DNA of 34,293 nucleotides from positions 1 to 34,293 of the forward strand of contig NZ_JAPDNT010000040.1 in NCBI RefSeq assembly GCF_025989185.1. Reading direction: 5' to 3'. Under the pieces are notes generated by a model. The model worked only from the letters and a program-made list of their open reading frames with translations, was not told where the DNA came from and made no database searches. Positions 14,591 to 23,164 of the stretch are shown here, piece by piece. A program made the translations under genes and the position numbers. The DNA comes from Limobrevibacterium gyesilva. GTDB taxonomy: Bacteria > Pseudomonadota > Alphaproteobacteria > Acetobacterales > Acetobacteraceae. How positions within the stretch are numbered: position 1 is the stretch's first letter; each line of letters begins with the position of its first letter.

Positions 14591-15679
14591 TCACTTTCGG
14601 CTGCCTTTGGCCTCAGCTTCGCGGTTGGTCGTTTCCGCCGCGATTATACCGCGGTACCAGAAGGCGAGGATCTCCGGCTTCATCCCTTCTGGCGCGAGGT
14701 GAGAGTAGCGGTCGGCCATGTCGAGCGATTCCCATGCGCCGTCCTCCTTCAACTTCTTCAGATTTCCGTGGACGGCATAGTGCCAACTCGCCCAGCTGTG
14801 CCGGATAACATGCAAGGAAACCCTGCGCAGGATGTCAGCCTCCCTCGCTACCGCCTGAAACTGTCTGTTGATCTGTGCCCCCGAAATCCTCGGGTCGGGG
14901 TGCCAGGGACGCCCGTTGGCCCGGCGGAAAACTGTGCCGGTCTCCTTCGTCCCAGGCAGGATGGCAAGCGCTGCAATTGCTCGCGGCGGTAGATCGACGA
15001 TTCTGTCCTTCTCGTCCTCAGGTCGGGACTTGACCTCGCGAAGCGTTGCTCGCGCGTAACGCAGCTGGACGTGGGCCCAATCCAGGCTCAGCACCTCGCT
15101 CCGCCGCGCGCCCGTGCAGAACATGAACTCGAACATCGCCGCGAGATGGGACGGCGACAACGCGACGATACGCTCTGCCTCCTCCGGAGTAAGCCACTCC
15201 TTGCGTCGCTTCCCCTGCCGGATGCTCTCGAAGACGGGAATGGCGCACCAGCCCCGGATCGCGGCATGCCGAAGCACAGCCTTCACCGGTGTGAAGACTT
15301 CCCGCAGCTTTGTTGCTGGCGCCGCATTGGCATCCGTCAGTGCCTCGCAAGCAGCGTCGAGCAACTCCTGCATCACTTGGTCGCAGCGGACGTTTTGCCG
15401 TCCTGTTTGCTTGAGCCAGGCGAGGAAGCGGTTCAAGCGGCGCTTCGTGTCCTGCGACCGCGGACGCTTCAGATAGCTGAGCGCCGCCTCCCCGAAAGTG
15501 CGCGTCGGCCTCACGCCGTGCGTGGCGCTCCGGTAGATCTCCGCCTCGCGGGCGGCGCGCCTTTCCTCGGCGAGCTGTGGGTTGACAGTGCCAGCGCTCT
15601 CTCGAACGCGTTGGCCGCGGACGGTCCCAACCAGCCAGAGCATCCTGGTGCCGGGTCGGCGGGTGACTTTGAGGGGCAT
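14591..15679 (-). CDS. Tyrosine recombinase / phage-type integrase
   Basis: A 362-aa integrase. The N-terminal part (about 1-60) resembles an arm-binding region, then a core-binding SAM-like domain (FGEAALSYLKRP...KRRLNRFLAWLKQTGRQNVRCDQV). The catalytic domain shows the first Arg in MFCTGARRSEVLSLDW, the HxxRH box in LHVIRHSWASWHY and the nucleophilic Tyr in DMADRYSHLAPEGM. The usual active-site set therefore looks complete. It is the last gene of a minus-strand row and overlaps the HTH gene by 169 bases. No attachment-site duplication could be identified beside it. Confidence 0.88.
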   Translation of the reverse strand: MPLKVTRRPGTRMLWLVGTVRGQRVRESAGTVNPQLAEERRAAREAEIYRSATHGVRPTRTFGEAALSYLKRPRSQDTKRRLNRFLAWLKQTGRQNVRCDQVMQELLDAACEALTDANAAPATKLREVFTPVKAVLRHAAIRGWCAIPVFESIRQGKRRKEWLTPEEAERIVALSPSHLAAMFEFMFCTGARRSEVLSLDWAHVQLRYARATLREVKSRPEDEKDRIVDLPPRAIAALAILPGTKETGTVFRRANGRPWHPDPRISGAQINRQFQAVAREADILRRVSLHVIRHSWASWHYAVHGNLKKLKEDGAWESLDMADRYSHLAPEGMKPEILAFWYRGIIAAETTNREAEAKGSRK

Positions 15680-16161
15680 CGCAGCTTACCGATTAGGTCG
15701 TTGATGGCGACTAAGTCGAATAGGACCCGCCGTCCGGCCTTGATGATCGGCGGCCGATGACGGGTGACAAGGAGGCGAAGGGTTCGCTCGGGAACGCGAA
15801 GCAAAGCGGCCGCCTCGCCGAAAGTCAGGAATGGCGAGTCCTCCGAGCGCGGTGGTCTGTCGGTCGACGGCCTTTTGTTACCGTCCGTGGACGAGTCGCG
15901 ACTTCGGTTGTCCCAGGCGGGTGCAGTCCCCGCCGTGCCGTCATCGACCTTCGTCACCCGAGCACGCCGCCAAGGACCGTCCCTGGCAGCCGGATCCGCC
16001 AGGTCAGCGTAGCAGTCGCGAAGCATGTCTGCGGCTCGTGCGCGTATCCGGGTGCCAACGGTCCACGGCAGAGCCAGGGTCAGCGAACGGCGACCCTCAT
16101 CGTCCCCCGCAATGGTCAGCGGGCCAGCGGTTCGCACGCGGTCACTGGCGCACATAGGCAT
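15511..16161 (-). CDS. Helix-turn-helix (excisionase-like) DNA-binding protein
   Basis: Up to 216 aa. The clear domain is near the middle: FLTFGEAAALLRVPERTLRLLV...PIIKAGRRVLFDLVAINDLIGKL, the MerR/excisionase-type HTH found in integrase-associated directionality factors. The N-terminal ~100 residues (TLALPWTVGTRIRARAADML...) are not recognised. Start ATG 16161 or 16155, both inside the end of the AAA+ gene. The last ~55 residues overlap the integrase gene and look low-complexity, so the functional protein may effectively end soon after the HTH. Likely role: control of integration/excision (inference). Confidence 0.6.
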   Translation of the reverse strand: MPMCASDRVRTAGPLTIAGDDEGRRSLTLALPWTVGTRIRARAADMLRDCYADLADPAARDGPWRRARVTKVDDGTAGTAPAWDNRSRDSSTDGNKRPSTDRPPRSEDSPFLTFGEAAALLRVPERTLRLLVTRHRPPIIKAGRRVLFDLVAINDLIGKLRCPSKSPADPAPGCSGWLGPSAANAFERALALSTHSSPRKGAPPARRRSTGAPRTA

Positions 16162-17764
16162 CCTCCCGGGCGGAAAAAACGGCCTCAACCAGCCGCGCCA
16201 GCCGTCGTAACGATCCACCGCGCCAGTGCTTGGCCAGAGCCGCGAGCTCCTCCCCCGTCAACGGGAGTGCCCAGCGCGGATCGAGACAACGGTCTGTCAC
16301 GGCTGAGCAGAGCAGTCTCGACGCCAGTGCTTCGAGATGCTCAGGCCCCGGGTCCGGAAATGGCAATAGGCGGCATCGATCGCGCAGCGGGGCTGGCAGA
16401 GAGTTCACCGAGTTCGCCGTGGCAATCCAGACAATGTGCGACAGGTCGACCGGCGCCTCGATGTAGGGGTCATGCCAGCACGCGGCGGACCGCGGTTCGA
16501 GCAGACCAAGCAATGCGTCGAGAAGATTGCCGTTGCGCCTCGACTCCCCGACTTTCTCAATTTCGTCCAGGATGATTGCGGGAGACGCCAGCCGGTGTCG
16601 CCGTACGAGGCTGACCGGCAAAGAGGGTTCTCCCGTCGACCATCGGCGAGCAGTTCCCGCCAGCGAAGAGTCGCCGACACCGCCGCACGAATAGACCTCG
16701 TGTGGCAGCCCAAGAAGTGTGAGAAGGCGCGCGCCGAACGTCGTCTTTCCGCATCCAGGCGAACCGTACAGGATCAGCGGGCGCAGGCGAACATGCGTGC
16801 ACCCCAACAGTTCGTCCAGAACCGCTGCGATGACCGGATCCGCGTGTGGAAAGTCGTCCAGCAGCGCCGACCAGAGATTCCGCAGGTCCGGGACTTGCAC
16901 GAGCGGCAGCTGTTGACCGAGTAAGGAGGCGAACTCCTTGCTGACTTGCTTGCCCTCGGTCGTTGCGTCGTTGCCTATCGACGAGAAGACGATCACTCGA
17001 GGCGACCCCACGTGATCATCGGCTGCCTCTGCCTCGTCGGATTGTTCGGTCTGGGCCTCAGGGCCCTCGTCGATGATGCCTGAATCGTCCGAGGTCGCAC
17101 CGTTCCGCCTGGCCTCGGCGGCAGCCTCCTCGGCGTCGATGCGTCGCCGCGTTTCGATGATTCGCCGGACCATGCGCTCGCCGAGGTCCGATGCCTGCGT
17201 GCGGGGTTCGAGCCAGGAGGTCCCATGTGCACCGTTGCGGCGCGCCGATGGCAGGTGACCACTCGCGAAGAGAAGCCAGCCGACGGCAGCTTCCGCGAGC
17301 TCTATAAGCTGTTCGTCTGGCGTCCCGTGCGCGTAGGCAAGCGAAATGGCTTCACCGGCAACCCGCCAGGCGGATGCGTTGCAGCCGCACGCGGCCGCAT
17401 AGAATTCGCACCGCCGCAAGCCCTCCACGGGATCGGGGCCTTTCCAGCCTTCGACGTCGATCGCTGCGCGGAACGCATCAATGGCCCCGCTGAACGCGTC
17501 CCGGTCGGGCGCGAAAGTCAGTGATATCATGGCTGTGCGGAGCGCTGCCGAGACGAGGTCATCGCCGTGCAGCCGGGGCACCAGGCGCTCAGCGAAGGTC
17601 TGAGCATCCACGCCGAGGTCATTGCCACAGAATGGCATGCCACGGAGCAGTTCCACGAAGGTCGGCAGGTGTCTGCCCTGCCCGGCGGCTTTCGCACGGC
17701 GCTCCCAGTGGTGCCGGCGCGCCTCATGGTCGCGACCCGCGCGATGCGGCTCAGAGGAACTCAT
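16142..17764 (-). CDS. AAA+ ATPase (Lon/ClpX-like core) of an integrase-linked module
   Basis: A 540-aa protein. Residues 1-200 are an unrecognised helical region rich in Ala/Arg; about 205-255 is acidic and likely flexible (SDDSGIIDEGPEAQTEQSDE). The AAA+ core has Walker A GSPGCGKT (334-341), Walker B IILDEIEK (397-404), a sensor 1 Asn in IWIATANS-like VWIATANS (446-453), and a candidate arginine finger in RDRC (461-464). No protease active site is seen after the ATPase. It is coupled to the small upstream gene by a 4-base overlap and to the HTH gene downstream. Its role may be remodelling of a recombination or replication complex; this is inference. Confidence 0.8.
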   Translation of the reverse strand: MSSSEPHRAGRDHEARRHHWERRAKAAGQGRHLPTFVELLRGMPFCGNDLGVDAQTFAERLVPRLHGDDLVSAALRTAMISLTFAPDRDAFSGAIDAFRAAIDVEGWKGPDPVEGLRRCEFYAAACGCNASAWRVAGEAISLAYAHGTPDEQLIELAEAAVGWLLFASGHLPSARRNGAHGTSWLEPRTQASDLGERMVRRIIETRRRIDAEEAAAEARRNGATSDDSGIIDEGPEAQTEQSDEAEAADDHVGSPRVIVFSSIGNDATTEGKQVSKEFASLLGQQLPLVQVPDLRNLWSALLDDFPHADPVIAAVLDELLGCTHVRLRPLILYGSPGCGKTTFGARLLTLLGLPHEVYSCGGVGDSSLAGTARRWSTGEPSLPVSLVRRHRLASPAIILDEIEKVGESRRNGNLLDALLGLLEPRSAACWHDPYIEAPVDLSHIVWIATANSVNSLPAPLRDRCRLLPFPDPGPEHLEALASRLLCSAVTDRCLDPRWALPLTGEELAALAKHWRGGSLRRLARLVEAVFSAREDAYVRQ

Positions 17765-18093
17765 GGCCGTTCTCCGGGGGCGAGGACGCGCCCGAGCCGG
17801 TAGTAGCGGGACAACGTGCGCGCCCAGCCAAGGTCAAGGGAGAGGGCCCAGACATCGGAGGTCTTTATGACCGGGCCCGTCAGGAAGGGGTGGCCTTGGT
17901 TGCCGCCGACCAGACACGGGAGTTCCCGTGTGCCGAAGCCAACCGGGTCGAGCAGTGGCGCGCGGGCCAACTCCGCGATGCTCGGCCGGTCTCCCGTAGC
18001 GAGCCGCTCCAGATCGGTGACAAGCGCCTCCAAACGGGCGACAAGGCCCGCGACGTCGCCGACGATATGTCGGCGACCCACAATGATTGTCAT
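17761..18093 (-). CDS. Small protein coupled to the AAA+ ATPase (DUF6634-like)
   Basis: A 110-aa protein, MTIIVGRRHIVGDVAGLVAR..., with the blocks ATGDRPSIAELARAPLLDPV, PCLVGGNQGHPFL and TSDVWALSLDLGWARTLSRYYRLG. This resembles, from memory, the DUF6634 group of alphaproteobacterial small proteins next to AAA ATPases; I hold the family name loosely. The ATG at 18093 is preferred because the conserved part starts there; the frame runs further upstream without support. The stop overlaps the ATPase start (ATGA), so equal translation and a direct partnership are likely. Confidence 0.65.
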   Translation of the reverse strand: MTIIVGRRHIVGDVAGLVARLEALVTDLERLATGDRPSIAELARAPLLDPVGFGTRELPCLVGGNQGHPFLTGPVIKTSDVWALSLDLGWARTLSRYYRLGRVLAPGERP

Positions 18094-18169
18094 GGGAACC
18101 TGCGGTTCTGGATGAGGCCGGGTATCCCCGGCTGACGATGAGAGGACGAGCGGATGGGCGGCTGAACTG

Positions 18170-18652
18170 CTACTGCAGTTTTGGCGGGGCCAGATCCCCG
18201 CGGTTGCGTTGAGCGAGGACCGGGAAGATTTCCTGTCCAAGGCCGGACAGCCTGATATCCGAAACGACGTAGCCAGCGCGGCTCCCCGACCGGATGGGGC
18301 GAGGTCGGACCATCCCATCAGGCTGGTTTTCGGCGGCGACACCACGGACGATAAAGTTGTGACTTCGGTCCCAGACCGTCACATACAGATCCACCTTGTA
18401 CTCCTGGAGCCGCTGCCGCATCCGGACCGCGAATGACCCCCCGGGAATCGCGGACCGAACCTTAGATCGGAGCTGGTTCCTACAGAATAAACCCTTGGAT
18501 TCGGCCAGTCGGCCGCAAGCCTTGCACTGCAGATCGACGCCGTGCTGCTCACAGCCCACCAGTTTCCAGTTGCGGTTCCTGCAGGAGAGGCACGGGCAAT
18601 GCTTCTGGATTATTCTGACCGCATGGCATCCGTTCTTCTGTCGAGCCGTCAT
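18170..18652 (-). CDS. Zinc-ribbon-containing protein, possible nuclease-like domain
   Basis: About 160 aa from the ATG at 18652 (an adjacent ATG at 18655 and an in-frame ATG at 18736 are alternatives; AAGG abuts the start). Cysteine pairs are visible in HCPCLSCRNRNWKLVGCEQHG and VDLQCKACGRLAESKG. The CxxC followed by a segment ending in ESK recalls PD-(D/E)xK nucleases with a zinc site, but the catalytic set is not clear. The rest (RLQEYKVDLYVTVWDRSHNFI...) is beta-rich and unrecognised. AT content is higher than in the neighbouring copper genes. It heads the minus-strand module with the ATPase and integrase. Confidence 0.5.
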   Translation of the reverse strand: MTARQKNGCHAVRIIQKHCPCLSCRNRNWKLVGCEQHGVDLQCKACGRLAESKGLFCRNQLRSKVRSAIPGGSFAVRMRQRLQEYKVDLYVTVWDRSHNFIVRGVAAENQPDGMVRPRPIRSGSRAGYVVSDIRLSGLGQEIFPVLAQRNRGDLAPPKLQ

Positions 18653-18786
18653 CATCCTTAGCGCTCCGCAGTTGGTTGCGATGCACAAACCGTCCGATCG
18701 AAAAACGACAATGTCCACAACCTTTTTCGCAAGCATACAGATCGTCTGTTCATGGACGGTTTGCGGTGCGCCCGAAGGAAAGGCTA

Positions 18787-19062
18787 ATGGGTTGGAAGGG
18801 ATACTTTAGGATAGAGAGGCGGCCGGAAGGATTGCTGCGCGCCGATTGCAAGGAATCCTGCAGAATTTCATGCAACTTTGGCGCGAATGAGTTTGAAATT
18901 ATCGCGCGATACGATACATGCGGCGCGCATCACAAATGCGCGAGCGGGGTTTGGCGGTCCGCCGGAACCCAGGACGGCGATGTCCAGGCTTCGTTCAAAA
19001 GGCCATGGCGCCATCGTTCATCCCCATTCAAGCTTTTTCGCACCATGATGATGACCGAATAA
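18787..19062 (+). CDS. Small hypothetical Cys-rich protein
   Basis: A 91-aa frame starting MGWKGYFRIERRPEGLLRAD with GAAGGAAAGG just before the ATG. It contains CKESCRISCNFG and YDTCGAHHKC, giving five cysteines and two histidines in 38 residues. It is divergent from the zinc-ribbon gene. The second half (QASFKRPWRHRSSPFKLFRTMMMTE) is less protein-like. It may be real or a chance frame. Confidence 0.3.
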   Translation: MGWKGYFRIERRPEGLLRADCKESCRISCNFGANEFEIIARYDTCGAHHKCASGVWRSAGTQDGDVQASFKRPWRHRSSPFKLFRTMMMTE

Positions 19063-19095
19063 CGATCCTGTGCGGCGGCTTTGAAAACTAGACAC

Positions 19096-19826
19096 ATGGC
19101 GATATCGAAATATCCCGGCTGGAGTCTGATGCGGCGCTTGCTGGGTGGCGCGCGCCAAACCGACGGCGCCAGGCACGACCGCACGTACGATCGTCGGGCG
19201 GAGGGTTTCTCTGAAGTCTTCGACCCGGCCCCCGTGTCGCCGGAACGCAGGGCGGCTGCACTCGATGCCGCCGTTATCAACGTGGCGCTTGTGACCGAAG
19301 GCAAGGTTTCCTTGGCGCCGGTCGATGGCCTGCCGTTCCCGAGCACTGGTCCGCACGGGCACCGGAGCCGGATGCGAGATCGGCTTCTGACGCGAGGGCC
19401 CGATGGCCTGGCCGATTACGAGCTGCTGGAGATGTTGCTGTTCCTGGCAATGCCGAAGGGGGATACGAAACCCTTGGCGAAGGCGCTGATCAACCGCTAC
19501 GGCAGTTTTGCTGGCGTGCTGACCGCCTCACAGCAAGAGCTTCTGGACACGCGCGGCCTGGGCACGCACAGCGTCGCCGCACTTAAGCTGGTGCAGGCCG
19601 CAGCGGTGCGTTTGGCGCGCGCCGAGGTGATGGACCGACCAGTCCTGGGCAACTGGGATCGCCTCATGGACTACCTCAACGCGGTCCTGTCGGGCGAGAA
19701 GATCGAGCATTTCCGGGTCCTGTATCCTCGATACCCGCAAGCAACTACTCGCCGAAGATGCGCAGGCCCGTGGTACGGTGAACCACACGCTCGTTTATCG
19801 GCGCGAGGTGGTAAAGCGAGCGCTAG
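19096..19826 (+). pseudogene. radC: radC (UPF0758), frameshifted and interrupted by IS701-family element
   Basis: The N-terminal RadC part is clear: GPHGHRSRMRDRLLTRGPDG, LADYELLEMLLFLAMPKGDTKP, NRYGSFAGVLTASQQELL and the helix-hairpin-helix-like LDTRGLGTHSVAALKLVQAA. At about 19722-19728 the sequence TATCCTCGATACCC has one extra C compared with the expected Tyr-Leu-Asp-Thr-Arg reading; the following frame (LDTRKQLLAEDAQARGTVNH and TLVYRREVVKRAL) is normal RadC. The IS701 element then enters at CTAG (19823-19826), before the HxHxnD (JAMM) catalytic motif. No convincing JAMM motif is found beyond it, so the gene is dead. A TTG at 19081 is an alternative start. Confidence 0.8.
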
Positions 19827-21335
19827 TCTTACTGTGTCATAAACTTCTTGTACGATTCAGCGACCTGTGTGTACGGATGGAGATTCTCACTCGTGGAGGC
19901 GGGTTGTGGGTCTCGAATCCAAGGCACGCGCGGCAGCGAATCACGGTTTGCCGCCTATGTCGAGGCGATCAGGTCGGCGCTCGGTCATGCCGATCGCGCG
20001 GCGCCTTTCCAATCGTATTGCGCGGGACTGCTACTGCCCGGCGATCGCAAGAGCGTCGAACCGATGGCCGCGCGCGTGCAGCCAGGGCGCGTGCAGGCAG
20101 CGCACCAGTCGCTGCATCACTTCGTGGCGAAGGCCGATTGGTCCGATGGCACGGTGCTCGCGGCGGTGCGCGCCCGTGTCCTGCCCATCATCGAGCGGCC
20201 CGATCCGGGCCTTGAGCGTCGACGACACCGGCGTACCCAAGAAGGGCAAGCACTCGGTCGGCGTGGCGCGGCAGTCTTGTGGACAGCTCGGCAAACAGGA
20301 CAACTGCCAGGTCGCGGTCAGCCTGTCGGCGGCGAACGATCACGCCAGCCTACCGATCGCCTATCGCCTGTATCTGCCGCATGAGTGGGCTGATGACCCC
20401 GACCGGCGTGCTCAGGCAGGCGTGCCTGACGATGTCGTCTTCCAGACCAAGCCCCAGATCGCACTTGACCAGCTTCGGGCCGCGCTTGCGGCCGGGATCG
20501 AAGCCGAGGTCGCCTTGGCCGGCGCGGGATATGGCACCGACACCGCCTTCCGCGACGGCATCACCGAATCCGGCCTGCCCCATGTCGTTGGCATCCAGTC
20601 CTCTACGAGCCTGTGGCCACCCGGCGTGGAACCGCTGCCACCGAAGCAATGGAGCGGGCGTGGTCGTCGGACGTCCGCGATCCGTCGCGACATCGAGCAT
20701 CAGCCGATCTCGGCCAAGCAACTGGCGCTGGACCTTCCCAAAAAAGCCTGGCGGCGGGTCTCCTGGCGCGAAGGCAGCAACACCAGGCTCGCCTCGCGCT
20801 TCGCCGCCGTGCGTGTCCGGCCCGCGCATCGCGATTATCATCGCTCCACGCCCAGACCCGCGGAATGGTGCCTGATCGAATGGCCCGCGGACGAACCCGA
20901 GCCGACGAAATACTTTCTGTCCACGCTGCCCGCGAACATCAGCCGCCGTGCCCTGGTAAACACCGCCAAGCTGCGCTGGAGGATCGAGCGGGACTATCAG
21001 GATCTCAAGCAGGAACTCGGGCTCGGCCACTACGAGGGGCGAGGGTGGCGTGGCTTTCATCATCACGCCACGCTGTGCATCGCAGCCTCCGGATTCCTGA
21101 TCTCCGAAACGGGAGCAATTCCCCCCTCAGGACAACGCGGCGCCCTTCTCATCGAAGAACATCCCCTTCCCGACGGTTATCGACCTCGCGGATCCCCCGA
21201 TCCGACCTGAGCGTCACGTCCTAAATTCAATCACATCTGTCCGTGTCGCCATCGCCCGCGCCATTGCTCGCACCATGCCGCGATGCCCATGCTGCCAGCA
21301 CCAAACACGCCGTCCTACTTTATGACACGGTAAGA
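19827..21335 (+). mobile_element. IS701-family insertion sequence, 1,509 bp with CTAG target duplication
   Basis: Terminal inverted repeats TCTTACTGTGTCATAAA (from 19827) and, reading inward from 21335, TCTTACCGTGTCATAAA (16 of 17 identical). CTAG at 19823-19826 and 21336-21339 is a perfect 4-bp target duplication, so insertion was clean and probably recent. One frameshifted transposase gene is inside. Confidence 0.9.
19893..21210 (+). pseudogene. IS701-family (DDE) transposase, frameshifted
   Basis: Two frames are needed. The first part (GTG at 19893; MEAGCGSRIQGTRGSESRFA, LLLPGDRKSVEPMAARVQPG, QAAHQSLHHFVAKADWSDG) continues to about 20195; the rest (GPIRALSVDDTGVPKKGKHS, GQLGKQDNCQVAVSLS, LRWRIERDYQDLKQELGLGH) is in the next frame. 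The catalytic D of VDDTG and the E of LKQELGLGHYEG are present. The shift is near CGAGCGGCCC (20192-20200). It could be a mutation, sequencing error or, less likely, programmed frameshifting; the sequence shows no strong slippery heptamer there. Confidence 0.85.
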
Positions 21336-21339
21336 CTAG

Positions 21340-21584
21340 CAGGGTGCGCCGATATCATCCTCCTTACGGGGCGCATCGCGTTTGGCGACGGCTCTGCCCC
21401 TGCCCCATTCCCCTCCGCCATGCTCGGCTACGGCCTGACCGAGCGGGAACGGGAGGCGTTATTCGCCACGTTCCCCGACTCGTGGCATGTCGCGGCGCTT
21501 GCGAGAGAAGTCCGCGATCCCTGTGCGACCGAGTGCACCGCCACTGAGCTGCAGCAGCGCGCGGCCCTGAAAGCCACGACCTAA
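21340..21584 (+). pseudogene. Gene remnant, possibly C-terminal part of a DNA adenine methyltransferase
   Basis: Open frame from the IS edge: LAGCADIILLTGRIAFGDGS, APAPFPSAMLGYGLTERERE, then ALFATFPDSWHVAALAREV, ending at 21584. The DIILLTGRIxFG...APFPSAML arrangement resembles the end of phage-type N6-adenine methyltransferases (xDxxxFLxGRxxFxxxxxSAPFPSxLxxYG). If the IS is removed together with one CTAG, this frame joins the radC frame in phase, so a chimeric open frame existed before insertion. No start of its own. Confidence 0.4.
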
Positions 21585-21599
21585 CTAGACTTTCAAAGC

Positions 21600-22058
21600 T
21601 CCCGGCGCACTTCACGCGCGGGAGACGCGGGCAGGATCAGCCAAAGAATATGGCGCCCGAAAGAGTCCTTATCTCGGATCCCTCGTCAGGCTGCTCTGCG
21701 CGTTCCCGGCCCCTCATTCACCCGCGGCTCAGGTTTGCGAAAAGGCCCGCAAGGCCGCGCCTACCAGAGGCTTCATACCAGCGGCCCTGTCCGATGACCG
21801 CTCTCGCCCCCCTTGCGGCCGTTCGTTGCACGCGGCGAGCTCGGCCGCTCGCGACCCTTCTCGGACACTCAGGCGACCGTGATCGACGTCAGGTGTTGGC
21901 CGTTGGCGGTCCGGCTGCTTTCGAGGTTGAAGGTGAGGAAAGCGGCCTTTCAGCGTTCTAGCTGGGCTGGCTGGACCGACCCCCTTGTCGTCCTGGAGGT
22001 CCGGTGATTGCGGCCGATCGCGGGGCTAGTATGATGCCAGTTAGAAATGGAGCGACGA
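21600..22058. other. Intergenic region without a supported gene
   Basis: About 460 bases of GC-rich sequence with only short, uncharacteristic frames. The last ~60 bases before the HNH gene should carry its promoter; I see no strong consensus. It may contain decayed gene remnants that I could not identify. Confidence 0.35.
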
Positions 22059-22937
22059 ATGGCCAAGGGGGGCGGGGCTAAGCAAAAGGCGGGCTCAGCC
22101 AAGGAAGAGGCGAAGCGCCTGCAGCCGTCGAGGGAGGTGCTGCGGAACCTCTATCTACTGTCCGGCAACAACTGCGCCATGCCAGGCTGCGAGCATGTTC
22201 TAATCAACAATGCAGGCACGATGGTCGGGAAGATCTGTCACATCGAGGCCGCTGAGAGGGGTGGCCCCCGATTTCGAAAGGATATGTCGAATGAAGAGCG
22301 GAGAGCGGCTGCGAACCTGATCCTGCTGTGCTCGCCGCATCATGACGTGATCGACGACATGAAGAATGTCGCCGACTGGCCGGTCAAACGCCTGAAGGAG
22401 ATCAAGCGGCAGCACGAGGATACGTTCCGCGAGGTGGGGGAGACGCTGGCGAAGGCATTCCGGGCACAGTTTCAGGATAGCACAGCAACGACGGCGGTGC
22501 AGAAGGCAAAGAGCCTGGCGCGACTGTTGGCGCATTCGACCTACTCGGACCTGACGACCAAGCAGGTGAAGGCGGCGCAGAAGGGGCTAGATGCCTTCGC
22601 GGACCGCCTTCAAAACGTGCCTCAGCACGAGCGAGAGTTCATGCTCGCCATCGTCCAGCGGGCGATCCGGCTGAGGAAGAAGTCCACTGCTGCGGTAAAT
22701 GTCTACGACGTGCAGAGCGCGCTGGGCCTCGCGCACGAGACAATCAAGAAATATGGCGAAGCACTGGAGCGGTATGAGGTCGGTGGGATCGTTGAGGCCG
22801 ACGAAAACCAGTACGAGATGCAGATCTATGATCCGAGCGACTATGTCGGCTGGATCGATCTGGCGGGGTTCTGCGCGGATGAAGGGATTGACCTGCGCCA
22901 GATCATCGTGGAGCGGCGGCTCAACTTGCTCGATTGA
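22059..22937 (+). CDS. HNH-nuclease-like protein, possible defence gene
   Basis: 292 aa from ATG 22059, chosen because GGAG lies 6 bases upstream (ATG 22047 is an alternative). A basic Lys-rich start is followed at about residues 35-105 by a zinc/HNH-type domain: LSGNNCAMPGCEHVLINNAG, MVGKICHIEAAERGGPRF, and NLILLCSPHHDVIDD. The Cys pair, HIEAA and LCxxHH blocks fit HNH endonucleases of the type 'CxxPxC...GxxCHIxxA...NxxxLCxxHHxxID', which are common in bacterial defence contexts. The remaining part is helical (KSLARLLAHSTYSDLTTKQV) with a C-terminal winged-helix-like region (SALGLAHETIKKYGEALERY). It stands alone on this strand and next to an hsdR remnant and a STAND-ATPase gene. Confidence 0.65.
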   Translation: MAKGGGAKQKAGSAKEEAKRLQPSREVLRNLYLLSGNNCAMPGCEHVLINNAGTMVGKICHIEAAERGGPRFRKDMSNEERRAAANLILLCSPHHDVIDDMKNVADWPVKRLKEIKRQHEDTFREVGETLAKAFRAQFQDSTATTAVQKAKSLARLLAHSTYSDLTTKQVKAAQKGLDAFADRLQNVPQHEREFMLAIVQRAIRLRKKSTAAVNVYDVQSALGLAHETIKKYGEALERYEVGGIVEADENQYEMQIYDPSDYVGWIDLAGFCADEGIDLRQIIVERRLNLLD

Positions 22938-23164
22938 AAGCGTTCAGGCCAGGGTGACGCGGTCCAGCAGCCAATTCGAGAATAGGCCTCTACAAGTGTC
23001 TGCTTCTGGGTGTCGCAACTGAAGCAGCGAACGGCATAGTTGGGCGCAGAGCGGACCTGGGGCCGCAAGCTCTCTAAAGCCGCTTTCCACGCGAAGCGGT
23101 CAAGGGACAGGGCCGCTGTTATCAGAACTATCACCCGGCACTTAGCACTCGCTCCACGTCCTGG

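Noticed and set aside
20350-21066. Minus-strand frame within the IS701 element
   Set aside because: Shadow of the transposase; no family similarity.
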